A DNA stretch of 64,000 bases from Aquincola tertiaricarbonis (GCF_023573145.1 NZ_CP097636.1:992001-1056000); one strand, 5' to 3'. Counted from the stretch's first letter, positions 33,247 to 42,849 are shown. Program-made: numbers and translations. The notes: generated by a model not told the origin, from the sequence alone.

Positions 33247-34364
33247 TCGAACGTCACGCTGCCCAGCATCAGCAGCTTGTTGAACGCGTCGACGGTGAAG
33301 AAGGCACCGCTTTCGATGGCCGGCGCGCTGATGGTGTGGTTGTACTCGCCCACCACCGAGCTGATCGCTTCGGTCATGTGGCTGTGCGGGATCGACCCAC
33401 CCGGCACCGCTTCGCGGAAGAACAGGTCTGCCAGCGCGGCCGTCACGCCCGCGCGGATGGCCGCCGTGTCAGGCGAGAGGTTGACCACCACGTTGATCAC
33501 CACCGGCGTCGGGATGATCACGAACAGCTCGTCGGGCGGGCCGCGCTTGGGGTCGCGGATGTAGTTCAGCACCTGGTCGCGCTGGGCCGTGGTGGGCAGG
33601 CCAGGTGACGGGTTGCCGTCGGCCATGATGATCACGCCGGCCGATGTGGGGCCGGCCGGGTTGCGCACGCCCCAGGCCCGCGTGATGCCCGACACCTGCA
33701 GCGCCCACCTCGCATAGTCGGCCGGGCTGCCGCCCATCGGCTCGCTGCTCAGCCGCTGCTGCAGCCGATACACCGCCTCGGCGTCGGTCTCCACGTCTGC
33801 GCCGCCGCTCAGCCCGGTGGTGGCCACGAACGCCGCGTCGATGCCTACCACGGGCGATACCAGCGTCAGCGCCGTGTCGGCGGCCAGGTTCTGCGCCGCG
33901 CCGGCCACCGTGGCCACCACGGTCGCGGAAACCACACCAGCCACCACGGCCGCGTCGACCGTCACGCTGAACTGCCGGCCGCTGGCGTCCTGCATCAACG
34001 TGCCGGCCGGCAGCAGCGATGCGCTCACGCCGGTGCCGCTCACGGTGCCCGTGGCCGCTGCCGCCTCTTTGCGCGCCATGCCGTAGGTGGCCAGCCAGCC
34101 GTCCAGGAAGGTGCCGGCCGAGCTGACCGGCACGGCCTGCCGCGCGATGAAGTCGCGCAGGTAGCGGTAGGCGCCATGCAGGCCGGTGGCCTGCACGAAC
34201 GCCAGCGCCTTGACGTTGCCGCGGGCCAGCTCCAGATCGGTGGCGCTCATGGCCACCGGGCCGCCGGCCTGGCTCGCCTCAGCCAGCGACTGCTGCAGCA
34301 GCCGGGCGGCGTTGGCCGTCAGCTCGCTGATGCTGGGGATCGGGACGTTCAGCGGCGTCGTCAT
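33243..34364 (-). CDS. Baseplate J protein (Mu gp47-like)
   Basis: A 373-residue baseplate wedge component of contractile tails. The N-terminus is VPIPSISELTANAARLLQQS, and the Baseplate_J core includes GSPADYARWALQVSGITRAWGVRNP and IIMADGNPSPGLPT. The start at 34364 overlaps the gp46 stop (ATGA); the frame extends further upstream without a better start. Length is typical. Confidence 0.92.
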   Translation of the reverse strand: MTTPLNVPIPSISELTANAARLLQQSLAEASQAGGPVAMSATDLELARGNVKALAFVQATGLHGAYRYLRDFIARQAVPVSSAGTFLDGWLATYGMARKEAAAATGTVSGTGVSASLLPAGTLMQDASGRQFSVTVDAAVVAGVVSATVVATVAGAAQNLAADTALTLVSPVVGIDAAFVATTGLSGGADVETDAEAVYRLQQRLSSEPMGGSPADYARWALQVSGITRAWGVRNPAGPTSAGVIIMADGNPSPGLPTTAQRDQVLNYIRDPKRGPPDELFVIIPTPVVINVVVNLSPDTAAIRAGVTAALADLFFREAVPGGSIPHSHMTEAISSVVGEYNHTISAPAIESGAFFTVDAFNKLLMLGSVTFE

Positions 34365-34951
34365 ACCGAAGCCCACCGCCGGATGCTCGTGCCCCACAGC
34401 ACGTCGTACACCGGCCGCACCTCGGCCGGCCGGTAGATCGTGGCGCGCACCGCCAGGCGGTCCTGCCGCTCGCCCACCCACTCGGTGGCCACCTCCACCC
34501 GCGCGGCGATGCCATCACGCACCAGCCAGGCCAGCGCCTCCTGAGCCGCAAAGCGCGCCCGCTCCAGCACGTCGGTGGTGGCCTTGCCGGTCATGCACAA
34601 CCACAGCGCCGAGCCCCAGGCCTGCGCGTCGGCACCGGCCCATTCGCCCATGAACTCCTCGCCCACCCAGCCCCGCCGATCGGTGGCACCCAGCGGCAGC
34701 GTGTCGTCGCGGCTGGCGCGGCGGTCGGTGAACAGGCTCACGATCACCGCGGTGCTGAGCGTGTCCTCCAGCTCCAGCGCGTACGTGGCCAGCATGTCCA
34801 CGCCCGGCTGCGGCGCGCCGGTCGGGCTGAGGTAGTCGGTCCAGGGGTAGGCCGCCACCCGCGTCGGCGGCGCCAGGCGCAGGTCGAAGGGCACGCCCAC
34901 CAGGGCGGCCGCATCGGCGGCGGGTTGGGGGCGGGTGGCCAGATCGAACAT
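34361..34951 (-). CDS. Phage GP46-family baseplate protein
   Basis: A 196-residue protein. WVGEEFMGEWAGADAQAWGSALWL in the middle is the GP46 signature, preceded by LFTDRRASRDDTLPLG. It belongs to the contractile-tail baseplate and lies between gp45 and J on the same strand with the usual overlap. Confidence 0.9.
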   Translation of the reverse strand: MFDLATRPQPAADAAALVGVPFDLRLAPPTRVAAYPWTDYLSPTGAPQPGVDMLATYALELEDTLSTAVIVSLFTDRRASRDDTLPLGATDRRGWVGEEFMGEWAGADAQAWGSALWLCMTGKATTDVLERARFAAQEALAWLVRDGIAARVEVATEWVGERQDRLAVRATIYRPAEVRPVYDVLWGTSIRRWASV

Positions 34952-35014
34952 AGGCGTTCAGTCTGGCCATCAGGCGCTTTCAATGCCTGGTGAAACGCTT
35001 CACCAGGGCGCGCA

Positions 35015-35575
35015 TCACACCGGCGGGCCGGAGGTGCCGCTGCCCGTGTCCACGCCGTTGTGGCGGTGCTCGTGCATCTCCTTGCCTTGCACCTGCAGGC
35101 TGTTGCCTGCGGCCATCGTGGGTGCATCCACGCGGCTGCCGGCCGTCACCGCGGCCGAGGCGGCCACGGTGGGGGTGTTCAGGGCCACGTTGCTGCTGGC
35201 GTCGACCTGCACCACCGGGCTGGTGATGCGCACACTCACCGCGGCGCTGATGATCAGGTCGTCGCAGCTCAGCTCCACCACCTTGCCGGCCTTGAGCTTC
35301 ACGAAATGGCCTTCCTTGTGCCACACCGCCACGTCGTAGGCGTCCAGCTGAGGCCGCTCGGCGATGCGGTCCATGCGGATGATCACCGTGTGGCCATCGG
35401 CGTTGATCACCAGGCCCTGGCCATCACCGGGGTTGCCAGCAAAGCCGTAGTCCTGCCAGCGCTCCGCGTCGTCCTTGGCGTCGTCGTCCAGCGCCTCGGT
35501 GCGGCCGCGCTGCACCTTGCCTTCGGTCAGGCCGCGGATGCGCGCTCGGCGCAGAAGGTTGGAGAGCCAGCTCAA
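35015..35575 (-). CDS. Baseplate assembly protein V/gp45-like (spike)
   Basis: About 186 residues. It carries RGRTEALDDDAKDDAERWQDYGFAGNP-type N-terminal sequence, then an OB-fold and a C-terminal beta-helical needle (SVRITSPVVQVDASSNVALNTPTV). It ends HEHRHNGVDTG, the iron-binding spike tip. A TTG start at 35575 overlaps the upstream stop as TTGA and has AAGG before it. The frame stays open to 35638 but would then run into rearranged DNA. Start uncertain. Confidence 0.8.
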   Translation of the reverse strand: MSWLSNLLRRARIRGLTEGKVQRGRTEALDDDAKDDAERWQDYGFAGNPGDGQGLVINADGHTVIIRMDRIAERPQLDAYDVAVWHKEGHFVKLKAGKVVELSCDDLIISAAVSVRITSPVVQVDASSNVALNTPTVAASAAVTAGSRVDAPTMAAGNSLQVQGKEMHEHRHNGVDTGSGTSGPPV

Positions 35576-35712
35576 TGTGCGCCTTGGGTCACGCGCTGCG
35601 CGCGAGCGCCCAGCGCACCGGCGGCCATCTCGGCGCACAGGGTGTGAAGCAACGCCAACTGCGGCCGCGGCGGCTCGCCGCTGCAGCCGGCTGCCATCCA
35701 GTTGCTGACGCG
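35572..35712 (-). pseudogene. 3' fragment of a minus-strand phage tail gene
   Basis: About 45 codons ending CAEMAAGALGARAQRVTQGAH, with the stop overlapping the gp45 start. The coupling shows it is the tail end of the gene that preceded gp45. Its upstream part is replaced near 35712 by a terminase fragment in opposite orientation. The parent gene is not identified. Confidence 0.5.
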
Positions 35713-36564
35713 GCGGGCAACCGGTTCCACAAGAACGCGACTTGGACGCGCGTGCGCTTCCAGGCCATCGTCCAGTGGCCCGACCGCATGGACCTGTGGG
35801 AGCGGTGGGAAGAACTGTTCATCAACGAAGGCGAGCCCGCAGCAGACGCCTTCTACGAACAGAACAAGTCCGAGATGGATGCCGGCGCCGTGGTGAGCTG
35901 GCCCAGCATGCGGCCGCTGCTGCGGCTCATGAAGATCCGCGCAGGCGATCACCACGCGTTCGATTGCGAGTACCAGAACGACCCGACGAACGACGAGAAC
36001 AGCTTCTTCCAGGGCATGAAGTTCTGGGTGCAGCCGTGCCGCGACTGGGTGTTCTACGGCGCCCACGACCCCAGCCTGGGCAAGAACAACAAGAGCCGCG
36101 ACCCGTCGGCCACGCTGGTGGGCGGCTTTGATCGTGAGCACGGCAAGCTCAGCGTGGTGGAGGCCATCGTGGCCAGGCGCATCCCCGACCGCCAGATCAG
36201 CCACATCGTCGATTTCCAGCGTGAATACCGCTGCCTGGCCTGGGGTGTGGAAAGCATCCAGTTCCAGGAGTTCTTCCGCCAGGAGCTGGTGAAGGCATCG
36301 GCCAAAGCCGGCATTCCGGTGCCGGCCGTGCCGCTCACGCCGCACTCCGACAAAGACCTGCGCATCGAGTCGCTATCGCCGCACGTGCAGAACGGCCTGA
36401 TCCTGTTCCACCAGCGTCACACCGTGCTCAACGCCCAGGTGCGCCACTGGCCCGAGGCCGACCACGACGACGGCCCCGATGCACTGCACATGCTGTGGAT
36501 GCTGGCCGTCAGCCGCGCAGGCGGCGTCATCAAACTGCGAATCGGACAGCTCCGCTCATCATGA
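35712..36564 (+). pseudogene. Terminase large subunit, C-terminal fragment
   Basis: About 280 codons of a Mu gp28/T4 gp17-like terminase: WTRVRFQAIVQWP, then AFDCEYQNDP and the nuclease domain with FYGAHDPSLGKNN and DDGPDALHMLWM. The ATPase half is absent. The left breakpoint lies between about 35705 and 35735, where it abuts a minus-strand tail fragment. Its stop overlaps the portal start (ATGA), so the right side is original. Packaging would not work with this fragment. Confidence 0.85.
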
Positions 36565-38159
36565 TCGCCACCCGCGGGCTCATCAACACCGTCAAGGGCT
36601 GGCTCAGCCGGCCCATCGCCACGCCGGAGACCGATCCGCGCAACTGGCTCAGCAGCATGCTGGCCCTGCCCAACCCCGACCCCATCCTGCGGCGGATGGG
36701 CGATGCCGAACGGGTCTACCTGTCCATCATGGCCGACGCCCACGTGCTCGGCGACATCCGGTCGGTACGGGGCAATTTCCGGGCGTACGACTGGCGCATC
36801 AACGCGGGCAACGAAGATGACCCGCAGAGCATGCAGGCCCGCCAGCTCTGCGAAGACTGGATGCGCGAGACCGCGCCCGGTGGCGTCAACGACGACGGCC
36901 TGCAGCTCGACTGGCAAGAGGTCATGTGGCAGATGACCAGCGCCGTGCTCACCGGCTACCACGTGCATGAAGTGGTGTGGGAGCTGGTCAACGGCGACGT
37001 GGTGCCTGGCCAAGTGCTGGACCGCCCCGGCCGCCGATTCAAGTTCGATGCGCATGGCCGGCCGCTGCTCATCAGCGTCGGCAACATGATCGGCGCGCCG
37101 GTCGAAAACCCCAGCCAGTTCGTCATCAGCCGGCACATGCCGTCGGCCATCAACCCGTACGGCGTGGCGGTGCTCAGCAGCTGCTTCTGGCCCTGGACCT
37201 TCAAGACCGGCGGGTGGCGCTACTTCGTCAAGTACTGCGAGCGCCACGGCCTGCCGTGGCCATTCGCCACCTACCCGCAGGGCACGCTGCCTGAGGACAT
37301 CGACAAGCTCGAACAGGCCATCGCCGGCATGCTGGAGTCGGGCTATGTCATCGGGCCCGACGGCTCCGCGCTGCAGCTGCTCACGCCGACGGGTGGCAAC
37401 TCGACCTCGCTGCCGCAGGCTGACCTGATCGACCTGTGCAACCGCGAGATGAGCAAGGCCGTCACCGGCCAAGCCATGGTGGCCGAGCTGCAGGGCGTGG
37501 GCGCCAGGGCCGCGGGCGAGATTGCGGCCGAGCGCCAGAAGAGCATCAACGACAGCGACCGCGACATCGCTGTCGCGTCGATGAACCAGTTGTTCAAGTG
37601 GATCACCCGCTACAACTTCGGCGATGGCGTGGCACCGCCCGAGCTGGAGTTCTTCCAGCCGCTCAATGCAGGCAAGGACCGGGCAGAGACCTACAAGATC
37701 GCCGCCGACATGGGCGCCAAGCCATCGCGGTCGGCGATGCTGGAGGAGCTGGGCATTCCGCAGGCCGAGACCGATGAGGACGCCCTGCTGCCGAAGGTGA
37801 GCGCGCCCGCGACCCCGCCCGCACCTGCAGCGCCGCCAGCAGCGGCGCCCGCGGCTGCCACCGCAGCCATCGACTTCAGCGGCCTCGCCGGCTACGAATT
37901 CGCACGCGCCGCCGGCATGACAGAAGCCGAGGCCGCGCAGCTCGCCGCCGAGGCCGCCGACCGCGCCATCGAAGACAACATGATCGCCCCGGTGGTGGCC
38001 ATGCTGGAGCGCTACGAAACCGAGGGCAAGACCCTCGCCGAGTTCCACGCCGACCTGCAACAGGTGGTCGGCGTGATGGACGACGCAGCCCTGCGCGAGG
38101 TGCTCGACCGCGCGCTCAGCTACTCGATCCTCCGAGGCGCGGCCACCCAGGCCGCCTGA
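36561..38159 (+). CDS. Mu gp29-like portal protein (DUF935)
   Basis: A 532-residue head-tail portal. DUF935 motifs include NPDPILRRMGDAERVYLSIMAD-type N-terminal sequence, ADAHVLGDIRSVRGN, and WPWTFKTGGWRYFVKYCERHG with PWPFATYP. The C-terminus after an Ala/Pro linker (about residue 410) is extra. The start at 36561 overlaps the terminase stop. The gene looks complete. Confidence 0.93.
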   Translation: MIATRGLINTVKGWLSRPIATPETDPRNWLSSMLALPNPDPILRRMGDAERVYLSIMADAHVLGDIRSVRGNFRAYDWRINAGNEDDPQSMQARQLCEDWMRETAPGGVNDDGLQLDWQEVMWQMTSAVLTGYHVHEVVWELVNGDVVPGQVLDRPGRRFKFDAHGRPLLISVGNMIGAPVENPSQFVISRHMPSAINPYGVAVLSSCFWPWTFKTGGWRYFVKYCERHGLPWPFATYPQGTLPEDIDKLEQAIAGMLESGYVIGPDGSALQLLTPTGGNSTSLPQADLIDLCNREMSKAVTGQAMVAELQGVGARAAGEIAAERQKSINDSDRDIAVASMNQLFKWITRYNFGDGVAPPELEFFQPLNAGKDRAETYKIAADMGAKPSRSAMLEELGIPQAETDEDALLPKVSAPATPPAPAAPPAAAPAAATAAIDFSGLAGYEFARAAGMTEAEAAQLAAEAADRAIEDNMIAPVVAMLERYETEGKTLAEFHADLQQVVGVMDDAALREVLDRALSYSILRGAATQAA

Positions 38160-38187
38160 TGCCACTCCCACGCCCGAAAGGCCGACC

Positions 38188-38469
38188 GTGAAAGACCAGC
38201 ACACGAAGATCAAGGGCTACCGCGACCTGACGCAGCGCGAAATCGACCTGATGAACGCGATCAAGGCCAAGGGCCTGGAGCTGCAGACCCTGGTGGCCGA
38301 TGTGCGCCAGCACCTGCATGACCAGCGCGAGGCGGCCGTGGCGCAGGAAGACGAGATCAAGCGCATCGGCGCCGCCGAGCCCGGTCGCTGGGCCAGCATC
38401 GGCAGCACCCACTTTCAGGAAGGCCTGATGGCGCTCACCCGCGCCGTCGCCCAGCCGGGAACGTACTGA
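38188..38469 (+). CDS. acb2: Acb2/Tad1-like anti-CBASS cyclic-nucleotide sponge
   Basis: A 93-residue protein. The sequence KIKGYRDLTQREIDLMNAIKA near the N-terminus, and RWASIGSTHFQEGLMALTRAVAQP at the C-terminus, match the Acb2/Tad1 hairpin family. These proteins bind and sequester the cyclic nucleotides of CBASS (and in some cases Thoeris) immunity. It has a GTG start with AAAGG upstream, and lies between portal and MuF genes. Homologues often sit at this spot in Mu-like phages. It is recognised from the pattern only; binding is not shown. Confidence 0.8.
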   Translation: MKDQHTKIKGYRDLTQREIDLMNAIKAKGLELQTLVADVRQHLHDQREAAVAQEDEIKRIGAAEPGRWASIGSTHFQEGLMALTRAVAQPGTY

Positions 38470-38471
38470 CC

Positions 38472-38651
38472 ATGACCGAAGAACAGCAGACCCTGCGGCT
38501 GCTCAAGTTCACCGTAGCCTCCATGGCTGAGGATGACCGCCGCCGCGTGGAAGCCGCCGCCGCCGACTTGCGGGAGATGGTCAAGATCTATGGCGATCAC
38601 GGCGTCATCGCCCTGGCCCTGGTCGGGGCAGAGATGCAGGCCGCGGACTGA
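38472..38651 (+). CDS. Small phage protein (59 aa)
   Basis: A short helical acidic protein (MTEEQQTLRLLKFTVASMAEDDRRRVE, split here only for description; then YGDHGVIALALVGAEMQ). It starts 2 bp after the acb2-like stop. The family recurs next to Acb2-like genes in phage genomes; its function is unknown. Confidence 0.65.
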   Translation: MTEEQQTLRLLKFTVASMAEDDRRRVEAAAADLREMVKIYGDHGVIALALVGAEMQAAD

Positions 38652-38685
38652 TGCGCCTCCTGAAAACTCTCCACGGCGGCACCGC

Positions 38686-38928
38686 ATGAGCATCGACCAG
38701 CTGGCCATCATGTGCACCGGCGTGCTCGCTGCCTGGATCAATCAGGACCGACGGGAGCGCGTGCGCCGGTGGGCCTGCGTGATCGGCCTGGCCGGCCAGC
38801 CGTTCTGGCTCTATGCCGGCTGGCAGGCGCAGCAGTGGGGCGCGCTCATCGTCAGCGCCGGGTTCACCGTGGCCTACCTGCGCGGCGTGGCCGGGATGTG
38901 GCTGCAGGCAAGGGGTGCACGTGGCTGA
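38686..38928 (+). CDS. Small membrane protein (80 aa)
   Basis: Two or three hydrophobic segments (QLAIMCTGVLAAWI, ACVIGLAGQPFWLYAG, WGALIVSAGFTVAYL) suggest an integral membrane protein. It overlaps the MuF start by 8 bp. It might be a holin-like or host-takeover protein, but no family is recognised. Confidence 0.6.
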   Translation: MSIDQLAIMCTGVLAAWINQDRRERVRRWACVIGLAGQPFWLYAGWQAQQWGALIVSAGFTVAYLRGVAGMWLQARGARG

Positions 38929-40126
38929 AGCATTCGGCCTGCGCTTCCAGGAAGCGATCGACAACCTGCGGGGCAAGCTGCCCGAGGCCAGCGTGGCGTG
39001 GAACAGCCTGGCAGGCCCAGTGCACGCCAAGGTGTTCACCGTGGCCGGCGCCACCTCGGCCGACCTGGCCGGTGAGCTGCAGCAGGCGCTGCTGGCCGCG
39101 CTGAACAACGGCACCACCATCGCCGATTTCCGAAAGTCATTCGACCAGGTGGTGCAGTCGCACGGCTGGACCTACCGCGGCTCCCGCGGCTGGCGCACCA
39201 GCGTCATCTTCGACAACAACATGCGCTCGGCCCACATGGCCGGCCGCTGGCAGCAGCTGCAGGCCAACAAAGAGCGGCGGCCATTCCTGCAGTACCGCAC
39301 CGCAGGCGATGCGCGAGTGCGCCCCCTGCACCGGCAGTGGAACGGCCGCGTCTACCCGATCGACGATGATTTCTGGCAGACCCACTACCCGCCAAACGGC
39401 TGGGGCTGCCGCTGCACGGTTCGCGCGTTCAGCCAGGCCGACATGGACGAACGCAACCTCAGCGTGTCCGAGCCGATCCCGCGCCAGACCCGCGACGTGG
39501 TCAACCGCGATGGCGTCATCACCGACCGGGTGCCGGTGGGCATCGACCCTGGCTGGGATCACAACGTAGGCCGCAGCTGGATCGCGCCGGAGCTGGCGCT
39601 GGGCGAAAAGCTCGCCCGCCTGCCGCGAGAGCTGCAGGGCGCGCTGGTCGACAAGACCATCTCGCCGGCCTTTCAAGAGGTGCTCGCGGACCGCTGGAAG
39701 GCGTTTCGAAGCACCGTCGCAGCCGGTGGTGCTGAAGGCGATGCGCAGGTGGTCGGTTTCCTCGACAGCGCCACCCTGGGCGCCGTGGCCGAGCAGGTGC
39801 CAGGCATGCAGCTCGCGTCCACCGCAGTGGGTGTTTTCGATGATGCCGCCCGTGCCATCCCGGCGGGCTCGACCTGGCCGACGGACTGGGTGGACGAGCT
39901 GCCCCAGTCGCTGCGCAACTACCAGGCTGTGCTGTGGGATGCACAGACGGGCAACCTGGTGGTGGTGCCGCAGGGCCGCATCGACGGCGATCTGGCGACG
40001 ATCACCCTCCGCCCCAACAGCAGCACCGCGGGCGGCGCGGCGCTGTCGGTGCAGCGCCTCGGCACAGCCAAGGCCACCGACCTGCCAGCCTCGCGCTACC
40101 TGCGCCTGGTCGGCCGCATCGAGTGA
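38921..40126 (+). CDS. MuF-type head morphogenesis protein
   Basis: A 401-residue minor head protein of the SPP1 gp7/Mu gpF family. The MuF core has RTSVIFDNNMRSAHMAGRW, QYRTAGDARVRPLHRQWNGRVYPIDDDFW and PPNGWGCRCTVRAFS. The C-terminal 170 residues form a separate domain, as is common in MuF proteins that carry effector or barrier domains. GTG start at 38921 with AAGGGG upstream. It is the last intact gene before the right end of the insertion. Confidence 0.9.
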   Translation: MAEAFGLRFQEAIDNLRGKLPEASVAWNSLAGPVHAKVFTVAGATSADLAGELQQALLAALNNGTTIADFRKSFDQVVQSHGWTYRGSRGWRTSVIFDNNMRSAHMAGRWQQLQANKERRPFLQYRTAGDARVRPLHRQWNGRVYPIDDDFWQTHYPPNGWGCRCTVRAFSQADMDERNLSVSEPIPRQTRDVVNRDGVITDRVPVGIDPGWDHNVGRSWIAPELALGEKLARLPRELQGALVDKTISPAFQEVLADRWKAFRSTVAAGGAEGDAQVVGFLDSATLGAVAEQVPGMQLASTAVGVFDDAARAIPAGSTWPTDWVDELPQSLRNYQAVLWDAQTGNLVVVPQGRIDGDLATITLRPNSSTAGGAALSVQRLGTAKATDLPASRYLRLVGRIE

Positions 40127-40154
40127 TTGAGCAGGGAATGGGCGCCCGGCAGAC

Positions 40155-40183
40155 GCCCGGACGGGCAGACCACGGGCATTTTT
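40155..40183 (+). terminator. Possible terminator after muF
   Basis: GCCCG/CGGGC arms (40155-40159 and 40173-40177) are followed by ATTTTT. The stem is short and its loop contains a second GGGC, so the structure is ambiguous. Confidence 0.35.
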
Positions 40184-40215
40184 CTGGCGATCCGCGCCTG
40201 ATTTCGGGCTGTCGT

Positions 40216-40328
40216 TAGCTCAAATTAAACGTTCGGCCCGCCTGTGGACAAGTCGCCGTAAGTCGTTGATCCGTCGTCGTTTTTCGGCCTTTTTTGGGCC
40301 CTCGTTGTTGGATCAATTCAAACGTCTC
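40216..40328 (-). repeat. Right-end repeats R2 (40216-40235) and R1 (40309-40328) of the insertion
   Basis: Both are inverted copies of the left-end 20-mer. R2 keeps the 15-bp core GCTCAAATTAAACGT exactly; R1 matches at 16 of 20 positions. Left and right outer repeats lie 5-6 bp from the target duplication. Between R2 and R1 there is no gene. Confidence 0.7.
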
Positions 40329-40333
40329 CCCCC

Positions 40334-40339
40334 TGGGCA
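40334..40339. repeat. Target-site duplication, right copy (TGGGCA)
   Basis: It matches 30549-30554 and marks the right junction of the insertion with the polyvalent gene. Confidence 0.7.
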
Positions 40340-42849
40340 CCCAGTACGCCAAGGCCAAGGCCCACCCCGACACCTTCGGCCGCGTGTTCGACGCGGTGCA
40401 GGACTACATCAAGGAGACCAGCGTGTTCGCCAACGCAGCGGCCGATGAGGCGCCGTCGCTGCTGCCGAAGCTGGACCGCCTGAGCGACCTGTGGAAGGAC
40501 GGCCTGCTTCGCCACGGCGCGGATCCGAAGGACGTGGAGCGCGCCGCCCAGGCGATCTTCGAGGGCACGCTGGCCGACAAGATCTACACCGAGGACGAGC
40601 TGCGCGCCGAGTTCGGCCTGAGCGACAAACAGGCTGGCCTGTACCAAGAGTTCCGCCGGGCGGTGGACCAGTCGCTGACGGATGTGGCCAAGAGCGAGAT
40701 CGTGCGCATCGCCGGCAAGGAAGGTGAGCGCGTGGTGCAGCGCACGCTGGCCGCGGCCGACGTGCACGAGGCTGCTGCGGTGATGAACGAAGAGCTGCAG
40801 CGCCAGGCCGCCGAGTTGGACCGGCCGCTGCTGCTGGAGCGGGCCGCCGAAATCGAGCGGAAGAGCGAGCAGGTGGCCGGCCTCATGGCCCGCGGCTATG
40901 CCCCGCTGATGCGCTTCGGCAAGCACACCGTCACCGTCACTGGACCGTCGGGCGACGTGGAGTTCTTCGGCATGTACGAGAGCCTGCCGGCTGCCAACCG
41001 AGCGGCGCGGCTGCTGCGCGAGGACGAGGCCTTCAAGGACGCCACGGTGACGCAGGGCGTCATGAGCGCCGAAGGCCACCGGCTCTTCTCCGGCGTGTCG
41101 CTGGATTCGCTGGAGCTGTTCGCCGAGGCGACCGGCACCGCCGACAACGAGGTCTACCAGGCCTATCTGAAGCTGGCGACCTCGAACCGCTCAGCCCTGC
41201 GCCGCATGATCGAGCGCAAGGGCATCGCTGGCTTCTCGCAAGACGCCACGCGCGTTCTGGCCTCTTTCGTGACCTCCAATGCCCGCATGGCCGCCGGAAA
41301 CTTGCACCTCGCCGAGGCCAAGAAGGCGGCCGAGGCCATCCCGAAGGAGCAGGGCGACTTGCGCGACGATGCGATCAAGCTGGTGGACTACGTGACCAAG
41401 CCGCAGGAAGAGGCGGCGGCAGCGCGGGCCCTGCTGTTCACCACCTTCATCGGCGGCAGCGTGGCATCGGCCGCGGTCAACCTCACGCAGCCCCTGACGA
41501 TGACGCTGCCGTTCCTCAGCCAGTTTGGCGGCGCGGTGAAGGCCGGCCGTCGCATCCTGGCTGCGGCTGCTTCGGTGGCCGCCGGCAAGCACCCGACGGC
41601 GGTGGCGGCGGCCCTGCAGCGTGCGGAAGCCGGCGGCATCGTGAGCCCGCAGGAGATCCACCACCTGCAGGCCGAGGCCATGAACGCCATCGGCAAGCAC
41701 CCGATGCTGAAGAAGGCAGCGTTCCTGTGGGGATCGCTGTTCAGCCTGAGCGAGCAGTTCAACCGGCGGGTGTCCTTCGTGGCGGCCTACCAGACCGCGC
41801 TGCAGCAGGACATCGATGACCCATTCACCTTTGCCGAGCAGGCCGTCATCGAAACGCAGGGGCTCTACAACCGCGGCAACAAGGCCAACTGGGCGCGCGG
41901 CCCGGTGGGCGCCACGGCGATGACGTTCAAGCAGTTCAGCACCCACTACCTGGAGTTCCTGGTGCGCATGTGGAAGTCGGGCCCGGAAGGCAAGAAGGCG
42001 GTGGGCGTGGCGCTGGCCATGCTGCTGCTGGCCGGCGGTGCCGATGGCCTGCCGTTCGCCGACGATCTCAACGACCTGGTGGACACCATCGGCCAGGCGC
42101 TGGGTTACGACCTGAACAGCAAGCGGGCCAAGCGCGAGTTCGTAGCCAAGGCGCTGGGCCTGGGCGACGCAGCGGCCGAGGTGGCCACCCGCGGCCTCAC
42201 GGCGCTGCCGGGCATGCCGATCGATCTGTCGCTGCGCATGGGCATGGGCAACCTGCTGCCGGCCACCGGCCTGTTCCTGCGCAGCAATGACGACACCAGC
42301 CGCGACCTCCTGGAGGTGGCCGGTGCGGCCGGCGGCCTGGCCAAGATGGCGATGACCGGCACCACCAAACTGCTGCAGGGCGACGCGGCCGGCGCGGGCA
42401 TGGCGGTGGCGCCGGTGGCGATCCAGAACATGGCCAAGGCCCTAGGCATGTGGGAGACCGGCGAGTACCGCGACACAAAGGGCCGCAAGGTGATGGACGT
42501 GGACGCCGTGGACGGCGCCATGAAGTTCCTGGGCTTCCAGCCGGCCCAGGTAGCGCGCGAATCGTCCCGCATCGGCGAGACCCAGCGCACGATCCAGCTG
42601 GCCAAGAACGTCGAGGGTGAGCTGGCCGGCAAGTGGGCACAAGCCCAAGCCGACGGCGACAGCGAGGGCGTGGAAGCGGCGCGCAAGGCTATCGCTGACT
42701 GGAACGAGAAGAACCCGTCGGCGCGAATCAAAGTGACGCGCACGCAGATCCTGCAGCGCGTGCGGGCGCTGAAGTCGAGCCGGGCCGAGCGGGCTAGCAA
42801 GGCAGCACCCAAAGAACTGCGTGGGGCGGTCGGCGAGGCTCTGTCGTGA
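40340..42849 (+). pseudogene. Giant phage polyvalent/PLxRFG protein, right part
   Basis: About 836 codons continue the protein broken at 30554 (TQYAKAKAHPDTFGRVFDAVQ). They are mostly helical, with a long C-terminal region of the PLxRFG type (LSEQFNRRVSFVAAYQTAL, FKQFSTHYLEFLVRMW, and a hydrophobic AVGVALAMLLLAGGADGLPF). Such C-termini belong to internal virion proteins that enter the host with DNA. The fragment has no start of its own. Its stop overlaps a small downstream ORF (GTGA). Confidence 0.8.

Larger units (their letters stand above)
30555..40333. mobile_element. Transposon-like insertion carrying Mu-like structural genes
   Basis: A 9.8-kb segment splits the polyvalent gene, flanked by TGGGCA. 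Each end has two copies of a 20-bp repeat (GCGACGTTTAATTTGAGCCA and variants). The right-end copies are inverted relative to the left, a layout typical of IS21-family ends. No istA/istB or other transposase is inside. The cargo is minus-strand baseplate/tail-fibre genes (30627-35712) joined head to head with plus-strand head genes (35712-40126). It may be a non-autonomous element moved in trans, or the remains of an IS21-type event followed by recombination. Confidence 0.65.

Noticed and set aside
35575..36564. Complete 329-residue terminase starting at 35575
   Set aside because: The first about 45 codons are antisense to the end of a tail gene coupled to gp45; terminase homology starts only near 35712-35735.
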